Below are positions 57,519-64,000 of a stretch of DNA of 64,000 bases, one piece after another. How positions within the stretch are numbered: position 1 is the stretch's first letter; every line of letters starts with the position of its first letter. The DNA is from Corynebacterium sp. 13CS0277 (GTDB lineage: Bacteria; Actinomycetota; Actinomycetes; Mycobacteriales; Mycobacteriaceae), in NCBI RefSeq assembly GCF_002994655.1, contig NZ_PPDL01000004.1, positions 62,001-126,000 of the forward strand, written 5' to 3'. Below the pieces are notes generated by a model. The model made no database searches. It worked only from the letters and a program-made list of their open reading frames with translations, and had not been told where the DNA came from. Both the position numbers and the translations under genes were made by a program.

Positions 57519-58059
57519 TTAGTGCGCCGCCGCACGCAGAGAGGGGTGTGGGGCGTTGGCTGGCAGCGACGACATCAAGAATTTCAACCGATAGAAGAAC
57601 GCCCGGCCAACGCTGCTCTTTGCTTCGTGGCGTTCCACATGGGACCGAGTGCTCGTGGTTCGCAGGGCTGCGGTCTCACTAATCCTCTTCTTGAGTGGGT
57701 CAACGAGTGTAAATGTGAGCCATTCATCGAAGACCGAAGCCTCCGTAGATGTGGTGAGCCAATAAAGTCGTGGTTGCCATCGAAGCGTGTGGTGTGCCGG
57801 TGGGTAATCATGAATCCCTGCCTTGTGTCCGAGGACGGACTTTGGAAAAGCGTGCCGCGCTCTGTTAGAGATCGGACGAAAGGCCGCCGTGATGGGAGCC
57901 TCCCGTGTGGCCTCGGAATTGCCGTAGAGTCGATTCTGTTGTTCATTATTTTCTTCCGAGGCCATTTTTGCAGCCAACTGGTGCGAAGTGCCTGTTAGAA
58001 GCATGTGTCGCGCACTTGGTTGGCCAGGCTCAGCATGGCTTCTAAGGTTCGTTTATCAT
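57519..58059 (-). pseudogene. Frameshifted gene of unknown function in the AT-rich island
   Basis: On the minus strand a near-perfect Shine-Dalgarno AAAGGAGGTG is followed by ATG 58059, but this frame stops after five codons. One base later, a second frame is open to 57519. Removing one A from the AAA at the fourth to sixth codon region would join them, giving a protein starting MITNLRSHAEPGQPSARHMLL and about 180 residues long. A start at ATG 58004 without a ribosome-binding site is the alternative. A 13-codon ORF (58097-58056) overlaps the SD and ends at the start codon (ATGA). The protein has no domain I recognise. Confidence 0.45.
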
Positions 58060-58110
58060 GTTGTCACCTCCTTTGGGTTACTTGTGGATTCGAACATGGC
58101 GGTTCTCTTC

Positions 58111-58344
58111 TTAGAAGAAGGGGAAATCTTCCATGAAAGTTGCTATTGCGTCCATCGCGTTTTCAATCCATCGATTGAACCTTGGAAATAAGGCAAAATC
58201 TAAGCTTTCCTCGAATTCTCCCGTTGCTTCGCGGTGGGAGATGCTCACGAGGCGTAGGTTGATTTTGCGCGACATGAGCCTGTGGCTACGCGGCTTCAGC
58301 CTCTTGGGAACCTTTGGTGATTTAAAGTTTTTTACTTTTTTCAA
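58111..58344 (-). CDS. 77-residue protein of the AT-rich island
   Basis: The TTG start at 58344 has AAAGGAG 7 nt upstream. The N-terminal half is strongly basic (MKKVKNFKSPKVPKRLKPR), and the C-terminal half is acidic and aromatic (EFEESLDFALFPRFNRW to MEDFPFF). No domain is recognised. Base composition and codons differ clearly from neighbouring genes, which suggests acquisition by transfer. Its promoter is seen upstream. A nucleic-acid-binding or antitoxin-like role could be imagined but nothing shows it. Confidence 0.6.
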   Translation of the reverse strand: MKKVKNFKSPKVPKRLKPRSHRLMSRKINLRLVSISHREATGEFEESLDFALFPRFNRWIENAMDAIATFMEDFPFF

Positions 58345-58396
58345 AGTACTCTCCTTTTATAAAAATAGTTTCTACAGAATGCTCTGCGGCAAAATA

Positions 58397-58461
58397 AGTT
58401 TAACATATTTCAGGAAGAATTGCAAACAAAATATGTTCACTTGCAACTTGTCCAATATGTT
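58397..58461 (-). promoter_or_regulatory. Promoter and repeats upstream of the 77-residue gene
   Basis: On the minus strand -35 TTGCAA (58425 to 58420), a 17-nt spacer, and -10 TAAACT (58402 to 58397). AACATATTT (58402-58410) and AAATATGTT (58429-58437) form an inverted repeat, and AATATGTT recurs at 58454-58461. Confidence 0.6.
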
Positions 58462-59139
58462 GTCAGGTTGTGCCTCGTTTGAGATTCGTTGGCGTGAAGA
58501 AGTGTCGCCATTGTGTGAATTAAAAGAAAAGTGCCGGTAATCGCCTAGTTTTGGATGTAATGGCTTGTCTGGTGGCACATCTGGTTCGTGGCGCACGTGA
58601 AGTTAGTCACATGTCATGATTTTCTTGGGGCCCCCAACCTGGACCCCATTCGGTGAAGTGCTTCACACGCAGCTCTGGGTGGCCTGTGGTTTTTGTGGGA
58701 TTGTGTGGGTTTCTGCCCGCGCTGGGGTGTGGGAGTGGGCTGTCAGTGGGCTGTGTGTGGCACGGGTGCTTCTAGCGAAAGGTGGGCTTTTGCTGGAACA
58801 ATGGGGGTCATGCGCGCCCCTGGGTGGGCGTGAAATGAAAAACCACACGTTCACAACTGCGTGTCCCCGTCTGTGGGGCGCGGGCTGTGCGTGTGGCTGG
58901 GTGTGTTGACGTGGCACCGGATGCGTTCGGTGGGGCGTGGGCGCATCGTTCGTTTGTCGTGACTGGTGTTGGTCTCTTCTTTTTGTCCGTCACGGTGTCC
59001 CCGCGTGCTGCGCGGGCGGGCCGGCGGGTGGCGGCGCTGGTCGTTTTTTATCCTTCATAACCGCCCCTGCCTTCAGGGTGCGTGCTGCTGCCGGCTGGTG
59101 GTGGGCTGCGCTGAGGCCGGGGAGACTTGGACAGGCACA
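58462..59139. other. Gene-free stretch before the AspT/YidE gene
   Basis: The first part is still AT-rich; from about 58620 the composition becomes G-rich and T-rich on the plus strand. A 14-nt palindrome GTGAAG-TG-CTTCAC lies at 58653-58666. No open frame here has a supporting ribosome-binding site or recognisable product. Confidence 0.55.
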
Positions 59140-60714
59140 ATGCTTAACTACTTAGCGGCGAACCCGCTGCTGATGATCTTCGTGTTCTTAGGTTTCGGCA
59201 TGGCGATCGGCAGCATCAAAGTCAAGGGCGTGTCCCTGGGTGCTGCGGCCGTGTTGTTCCTCAGTATTGGCGTCTCCGCGTATGCGCGCGGTCATGGCGT
59301 CGATATGGAAATCCCGGCGGCGGTCGGCCAGGTGGGCTTGGCGACGCTGACGTTCTCCATCGGTATGGCCAGTGGCCCGAACTTCTTTGCCGCGATGAAG
59401 ACGGCCGCCGGCCCCTTGGCGCTGCAAACGCTGGTGCTGATTCTCTGCGGTGTTGTCGCGTTCGGTGGCGGCACCGCGCTGGGCCTGTCGCCCGGCATCA
59501 TCGGCGGCACGTTCGCCGGTGCGTTGAACTCGACGCCCACGCTGGCGGCGGTGAGCGCCACCTTCCCGGAGGCAACCGTCGGCTACGCCGTGGCCTACCT
59601 CTTTGGTGTGTTGGCCCCGCTGGGCTTCATCCTGTTGGCGCTGCGGCATGCGGGCTCCGATAAGGACGAGCCGAGCCCGGTGGAAAACGTCACCATCCGC
59701 GTGGAGCGCGCCGACCGCCCCACCTTAGGCGATGTGGTGGCCCGCGCCGGCGCGGAGCTGACGTTCTCCCGCCTGCGCCGCGGGGAGACCGGCCCCATCC
59801 TGCACCCCACGCACTCGGACGTCCTGGAGACCGATGATCTGCTCACCGTGGTGGGCACGAAGGAATCCGTGAAGGCCGCCACCGAATACTTGGGCCACTC
59901 CTCCCACCACTCCCTCATGGTGGATCGGCACGATCTGGACTTCCGTCGTATTACGGTGTCCAACCCGGAGCTCTATGGCCGCCGTCTGAGCGCCCTCGAT
60001 GTGGAGCAGCGTTTCGGCGCCACGATTAGTCGTGTGCGCCGCGGTGATGTCGACATGATTGCTACCGGTGATGTGCAGCTGCAGCCCGGCGACCGGGTGC
60101 GCGTGGTGTTCCCCGCCGACAAGCTCAAGGAAGTCTCCGCCTACTTCGGTGACTCCTCCCGGGGCTTGACCTCCATTACGCCGGTTGCGTTCGGTATCGG
60201 CATGACCCTCGGTATTCTCCTCGGGGCGATCGCGATCCCGCTGCCGAGCGGTGCGTCCTTCTCCCTGGGTGCCGCGGGCGGCACCCTCATGGTGGGCCTC
60301 ATCTTCGGCCGCATTGGCCGTATCGGTAAGTTCGCCACCACGATGCCGTTTACCTCCACGCAGGTGCTCGCCGACTTCGGTCTGCTGGTGTTCCTCGCGC
60401 AGGCCGGTGTGAAGGCCGGCGGCCTCGTCAGCGACGCGTTCGCTGGCGGCGACTGGTGGAAGATCCTCATCGTCGGCGCCGCCGTCACCCTGACGCTGTG
60501 CATCGGCATGTACCTGACGATGCGCTACGTCATGAAGATGGGTGGCACCACCCTGGCCGGCGTCATCGGTGGCGCCCAGACCCAGCCGGCGGTGCTCGCC
60601 TTCGCCAACGATCGCACCGGCGCCGATCCCCGCGTCGCCGTCGCCTACGCGATGATGTTCCCCCTGGCGATGATCGTGAAGATCCTCGTCGCCCAAACCA
60701 TCGTGCTGCTGTAG
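59140..60714 (+). CDS. AspT/YidE-family transporter
   Basis: This 524-residue protein of the aspartate:alanine exchanger family has about five helices at the N-terminus (residues 5-175), two TrkA-C (RCK-C) domains in the middle (about 190-350, with LGDVVARAGAELTF and the LQPGDRVRVVFP motif), and a C-terminal set of helices (about 355-524). The family includes the succinate exporter SucE1 of C. glutamicum. Exchange of a small carboxylate or amino acid is likely. ATG 59140 was chosen because the family start MLNYLAANPLLMIF begins there. Confidence 0.88.
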   Translation: MLNYLAANPLLMIFVFLGFGMAIGSIKVKGVSLGAAAVLFLSIGVSAYARGHGVDMEIPAAVGQVGLATLTFSIGMASGPNFFAAMKTAAGPLALQTLVLILCGVVAFGGGTALGLSPGIIGGTFAGALNSTPTLAAVSATFPEATVGYAVAYLFGVLAPLGFILLALRHAGSDKDEPSPVENVTIRVERADRPTLGDVVARAGAELTFSRLRRGETGPILHPTHSDVLETDDLLTVVGTKESVKAATEYLGHSSHHSLMVDRHDLDFRRITVSNPELYGRRLSALDVEQRFGATISRVRRGDVDMIATGDVQLQPGDRVRVVFPADKLKEVSAYFGDSSRGLTSITPVAFGIGMTLGILLGAIAIPLPSGASFSLGAAGGTLMVGLIFGRIGRIGKFATTMPFTSTQVLADFGLLVFLAQAGVKAGGLVSDAFAGGDWWKILIVGAAVTLTLCIGMYLTMRYVMKMGGTTLAGVIGGAQTQPAVLAFANDRTGADPRVAVAYAMMFPLAMIVKILVAQTIVLL

Positions 60715-60750
60715 CGCACGACCCCCGCGGCATACTGCGGGGAAGCAACA

Positions 60751-60785
60751 CCAAGCCCCGCCCGGGATTCCTGGGCGGGGCTTGG
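60751..60785. terminator. Bidirectional terminator
   Basis: A perfect 13-bp stem CCAAGCCCCGCCC / GGGCGGGGCTTGG has a 9-nt loop and lies between convergent genes. A smaller CCCCGC/GCGGGG hairpin precedes it at 60722-60742. Confidence 0.85.
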
Positions 60786-60862
60786 CGCGTCTCCTGGGGT
60801 GGGAAGACGGCGCCGGTGTCCGCGGCGTGGTGCGGCGCCGAGGGGTGTGTGGCGCTCTGGCC

Positions 60863-62008
60863 TTAGAGGATCTCCTCCACCGCGGCGAGGGGAATGTGCG
60901 CCCAGTCGGGGCGGTTCGCCAACTCGTAGGCCACCTCGTACAACGCCTTGTCGAGCACATACGCCTGCAGCAGGGTGTCCTCGGCGGCTGCGAAGTCGTG
61001 CGCGTCGCGGCCCGCGTATCCCAGGGAACGGATCATGCCCGCGATGTCCCGCAGGGGACTGTCGGGGGCGTTGCGTTCGCTGATGCTGCGGGCGGGCTCC
61101 CCTTCGAAATCGATGACGTGCAGGGCAGGCTCCCCGGCCGCATCCTCACTGAGCAACACCTGGCCCAGGTGGTAGTCGCCGTGGATGCGCTGCACCGGGA
61201 CGCGCTCGATGTCGCGGACCTGGTCGAAGAACGCGATCGCGGCATCCCGGTAGGGTGCCAGCGCCGGGATCTGCGGCATGCGCGCAATGAACGCATCCGC
61301 GATCTCCTCGCCCGTGTGGGTTGCGGTGGGGAACGCAGCCCGCAGGTCCGCGTGCATCTGGTCGGTGAGGCGCCGCAGCCGCCCCAGATCCACCTCGGCC
61401 ACTGCCTCCCAGGCGTCCCGCGCCCCCGGCACCAAGTCCTGCGCGTAGGCGGTGACCCGCGCGGCGGCGCCGGCGCCACCGGGTGCGGTATCCCGCCACA
61501 CGGCCCGCAGCCGGGGTGCGACCGTGGACCCCACCCGCGCCAAGCCGGCCAAGGTCTCCACGTCGCGGTTGGGGCCCTCCTCCAGCAGGCGGAACACCTT
61601 GAGTGCGACGGCGTCGCCCTGCGCTGCGTCATCAACGATGAGGCTGGTGTTGGACTGTTCCACGCCCATGCCGCGGGCCGCGGCCCCCGGTGGAACCGCC
61701 GGGGTGAAGAAAGATTCCTCCTCCCCAAGCAGCCCCACGTCGCGGACGAGGGCGGTGGCGGTGTCGGCATCGGCGAGGGTATCGCGGCTCAACTCCCGGT
61801 CGACGATCATCCGATAGTGCGCCCCATCGGCGCGCACCTCCACCCACCAATCGTCGGCGCCGAGCGGCTGGCAGGACACCACCTCCAGGGATCCGATCCC
61901 GGTGTCCTTCGCCCGGAAATAGCGGCTGCTGGCGAGGATTGTCCGCAGAGTCTCCTGAGGCAACTCTGCGGTGCGGGGTGTGCGGCTTGCGGGGGTGTGC
62001 TGGTCCAT
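60863..62008 (-). CDS. Maltokinase-like phosphotransferase
   Basis: This 381-residue kinase-like protein has an N-terminal cap domain and an aminoglycoside-phosphotransferase fold. The catalytic loop is HGDYHLGQVLL and the metal-binding segment is VIDFEGEPARS, both typical of maltokinase (Mak/Pep2), which makes maltose-1-phosphate from ATP and maltose for glycogen synthesis. It is shorter than most maltokinases, which have about 450 residues. ATG 62008 (MDQHTPAS) is the likely start. It lies downstream of alpha-glucosidase genes instead of treS. Confidence 0.8.
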   Translation of the reverse strand: MDQHTPASRTPRTAELPQETLRTILASSRYFRAKDTGIGSLEVVSCQPLGADDWWVEVRADGAHYRMIVDRELSRDTLADADTATALVRDVGLLGEEESFFTPAVPPGAAARGMGVEQSNTSLIVDDAAQGDAVALKVFRLLEEGPNRDVETLAGLARVGSTVAPRLRAVWRDTAPGGAGAAARVTAYAQDLVPGARDAWEAVAEVDLGRLRRLTDQMHADLRAAFPTATHTGEEIADAFIARMPQIPALAPYRDAAIAFFDQVRDIERVPVQRIHGDYHLGQVLLSEDAAGEPALHVIDFEGEPARSISERNAPDSPLRDIAGMIRSLGYAGRDAHDFAAAEDTLLQAYVLDKALYEVAYELANRPDWAHIPLAAVEEIL

Positions 62009-62226
62009 GGGGTGAGTCCAAACAAGTCGGGGGTGAAGCAAGAATGCGTGAGGAGGGCGGAAGTGCCGTCGGGTGCGGTGCGTGGGCGCGGCGGTGGGAG
62101 ATAGGGGGCGCGGGCATGGTGCAGCAGCGCACAAGGGGCCTGTATCTGTTCCTACCATGCAGCGCCCGCGGCACCCACGGCACCCACGGCGCCCGCGGCG
62201 GCTTGCGCCGGGGGCCGCGCTGGCTT

Positions 62227-63828
62227 TTAGGGTGCCAGCAGTTCGACGCGCAGCTCCCAGGGGGCCAGGGTGATGCTGTCGCCCTGCGGGGTGGACGGGG
62301 TGCGCAGGTTGCTCAGTACCACCTCGCCCTGCGGCAGGGTGCGCGTCGGCGTGGTTGCGGAGAAGTTCGCCACCACGAGGGCGCGCCGCCCCGTGCTGCT
62401 GGTGCGGGTGTAGGCCATCACAGTGTCATCATCGATATCGAGGGGCGTGAAGGTGCCGTCGATGAAGATCTCCGGGTAGTCCTGCCGCAGCGCCAATAGG
62501 GCGCGGTAAAACTCCAGCACACTGCCCTCGGTACCCTCCTGGGCGGCGACGTTGATGGTGGTGTGGTTGTCGTTGATCCCAATCCACGGCTCACCCGTGG
62601 TGAAACCCGCACCCGGGGTGGCATCCCATTGCATCGGGGTGCGCGCGTTGTCCCGACCCTTGGTGTAGATGAGCTCCAAACGCTCTGTGTGCGTGAGATC
62701 GGTGCGTTCCCGGTAGAGGTTGAGCGACTCCACATCCCGGTAGTCGTCGATGCTGTCGAAGCGGACGTTCGTCATGCCGATCTCTTCCCCCTGGTAGATG
62801 TACGGGGTGCCGCACTGCAGGTGGATGAGCCCGCCGAGCATCATCGCCGCCTCCGGGGAGTCATCGGCGAAGCGGGACACCGCCCGCGGCTGGTCATGAT
62901 TGTTCAAGTACAGGCTGTTCCACCCGCGGCCCTGCAAGCCCTCCTGCCAGGCGGCGAACACTGCCTGCAGCTTCGGCAGTTCCAGGGGCGCGTGGTTCCA
63001 CTTGTCGCCTGCAGCATCGAGCATCATGTGCTCGAAGTGGATGACGGAGTCCAGCGCCTCGCAGTAGCGCACCGCATCGGCAGGAGTCGTCTCAGAGGTC
63101 TCGCCCACGGTGAAGACATTCGGGTCGCGGAACACCCGGTCGGCGAGCTCGACGAGCCAGGGGTGCACCTGGGGGCCGTTGATGACGAAGGGGATCGCGG
63201 ACCGCCCGCCGGTGGGGTCGTCGGGGAAACCTTCCGGCTTGGAGATGATGTTGATGGCGTCCAGCCGGAACCCATCCACCCCCTTGTCCAACCAGAAACG
63301 CACGACGTCCGCCGCCTCCTGCCGCACGACAGGGTTGTTCCAGTTGAGGTCCGGCTGCTTCGGCGAGAAGATGTGCAGGTAGTACTGGCCGCGCACCTCG
63401 TCGAAACGCCACGCCGGCCCGCCGAATTCGCTGCCCCAATTGTTCGGCTCGTCCCGCCAGATGTAGTAGTCCTCGTAGCCGGGCACCCGGCGGCGGGACA
63501 GCTCGAACCATTCGTGCTCGTCACTGGTGTGGTTGACCACGAGGTCCATGATGACCTTGATACCGCGGGCGTGCGCCTGCGCGAGGAACTCCTCGAAGTC
63601 GGCCATGGTGCCGTATTCGGGGGCGATGGCCCGGTAGTCGGAAATGTCGTAGCCGTTGTCGTCCTGCGGGGAGGCGTAGATCGGCGACAGCCACACCCCA
63701 CCGATCCCAAGGTCGCGCAGGTAGTCCAGCCGGGAGGTCGCCCCCGGCAGGTCGCCGATGCCATCACCGTTGGAATCACAAAAACTCCGCGGGTAGATCT
63801 GGTAAATCGCAGTATTCTTCGCCCACAT
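62227..63828 (-). CDS. GH13 alpha-glucosidase
   Basis: This 533-residue GH13 enzyme of the oligo-1,6-glucosidase/maltase group has the nucleophile D190 in GFRLDAI, the acid/base E243 in TVGETSE and the transition-state Asp in NNHDQPR. A Ca-binding DSNGDGIGDLPG loop is near the N-terminus. Ala follows the nucleophile Asp; in this group Ala at this place goes with alpha-1,4 and Val with alpha-1,6 specificity, so a maltase is favoured. ATG 63828 overlaps the stop of the preceding GH13 gene; GTG 63843 is a possible start. The 218-nt gap after it (62009-62226) has GCCGTGGGT repeats. Confidence 0.9.
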   Translation of the reverse strand: MWAKNTAIYQIYPRSFCDSNGDGIGDLPGATSRLDYLRDLGIGGVWLSPIYASPQDDNGYDISDYRAIAPEYGTMADFEEFLAQAHARGIKVIMDLVVNHTSDEHEWFELSRRRVPGYEDYYIWRDEPNNWGSEFGGPAWRFDEVRGQYYLHIFSPKQPDLNWNNPVVRQEAADVVRFWLDKGVDGFRLDAINIISKPEGFPDDPTGGRSAIPFVINGPQVHPWLVELADRVFRDPNVFTVGETSETTPADAVRYCEALDSVIHFEHMMLDAAGDKWNHAPLELPKLQAVFAAWQEGLQGRGWNSLYLNNHDQPRAVSRFADDSPEAAMMLGGLIHLQCGTPYIYQGEEIGMTNVRFDSIDDYRDVESLNLYRERTDLTHTERLELIYTKGRDNARTPMQWDATPGAGFTTGEPWIGINDNHTTINVAAQEGTEGSVLEFYRALLALRQDYPEIFIDGTFTPLDIDDDTVMAYTRTSSTGRRALVVANFSATTPTRTLPQGEVVLSNLRTPSTPQGDSITLAPWELRVELLAP

Positions 63829-64000
63829 TAGTTGCTCACCCACACCTGCGCCTCGTAGGGGAACAGCTCCCCGAACACCGGCCGCCAGCCCGCCGGCTGC
63901 AGGGTCGAATAGTTGTCGTTGAGCAGCTCGAATTCCTCGCCCGCGAGCTGCGGCAGGTGCCGGGCCTGGAAGGTGTCGCGGAAGTTCGCCACCACCACGA
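63828..64000 (-). CDS. GH13 alpha-glucosidase paralogue, C-terminal end
   Basis: The gene enters from the right edge and ends with TAA at 63828-63830. Fifty-six codons are visible, coding for VVVANFRDTFQARHLPQ and, at the end, PYEAQVWVSN. This beta-sheet C-terminal domain is typical of GH13 alpha-glucosidases. The stop shares a base with the start of the next gene, so the two paralogues are translationally coupled. The catalytic domain is outside the window. Confidence 0.75.
   Translation of the reverse strand, partial: VVVANFRDTFQARHLPQLAGEEFELLNDNYSTLQPAGWRPVFGELFPYEAQVWVSN

Noticed and set aside
57522..57998. 158-codon plus-strand ORF in the island
   Set aside because: No start signals and directly behind the strong terminator; the minus-strand frame has the Shine-Dalgarno.
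58133..58540. 135-codon plus-strand ORF in the AT-rich island
   Set aside because: No ribosome-binding site. It runs over the promoter and the 77-residue gene on the other strand, which has far better signals.
58616..58909. 97-codon plus-strand ORF rich in Gly/Trp/Cys
   Set aside because: No ribosome-binding site or family resemblance; composition follows the G/T-rich DNA.

Overview
The window is high-GC, densely packed DNA from a mycolic-acid actinobacterium, almost certainly a Corynebacterium. The evidence is three antigen-85-like mycolyltransferases in tandem, a fused rmlCD gene, a RamB-type regulator divergent from sdhCAB, and the order tad cluster - helicase - csp - topA - adenylate cyclase - holB, which matches Mycobacterium and C. 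glutamicum. Many genes start 6-8 nt after a TAnnnT -10 box and lack a Shine-Dalgarno sequence, as expected for leaderless actinobacterial transcription.

Layout. 1-3825: end of an Ssd/TadZ-like gene, then tadA, tadB, tadC, a DUF4244 pilin and two TadE-like genes. 3822-12622: DEAD/DEAH helicase with DUF1998, cold-shock protein, topA, a membrane adenylate cyclase (CyaB type) and holB, then tRNA-Thr(CGU). 12875-17983: an MFS transporter, a DUF222/HNH protein, and a CcdA-like plus DsbA-like thiol redox pair. 17615-29520: an envelope block with a PpgS-like glycosyltransferase and its DUF2304 partner, another GT2, rmlA, rmlCD, rmlB, a flippase-like membrane protein, an M1 peptidase and three mycolyltransferases. 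29521-38482: a 36-codon PorA-like ORF, lpd, a membrane protein, ramB, sdhCAB and a small membrane protein. 38798-45856: membrane proteins (one with DUF445, one DUF2516), purU, an MFS gene carrying a 27-bp internal duplication, deoC and a DUF2993 lipoprotein-like gene. 45867-48424: an ABC pair resembling lactococcin-972-group exporters, with no bacteriocin gene seen. 48707-57420: methyltransferase, DUF2505, murB, a lone AAA ATPase, GNAT, MFS, a YbjQ-type protein and an NAD(P)-binding protein. 57519-58620: an AT-rich island with one small TTG-start gene and a probably frameshifted gene. 59140-64000: an AspT/YidE transporter, a maltokinase-like gene and two tandem GH13 alpha-glucosidases, the second cut by the window edge.

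Functional links. The envelope block supplies dTDP-rhamnose for the arabinogalactan linker, a putative sugar decoration of arabinogalactan, and mycolyl transfer. The cAMP cyclase, ramB and sdhCAB may form one carbon-control circuit: GlxR-like palindromes lie upstream of ramB and sdhC, and a DtxR-like box also lies upstream of sdhC. The maltokinase-like protein and the alpha-glucosidases point to maltose/trehalose/glycogen metabolism.

No rRNA, CRISPR array, complete insertion sequence or prophage was seen. The least explained items are the PorA-like peptide with its palindromic operator, the orphan bacteriocin-type ABC pair, the AT-rich island, and the shared-TA divergent promoter between murB and the DUF2505 gene.
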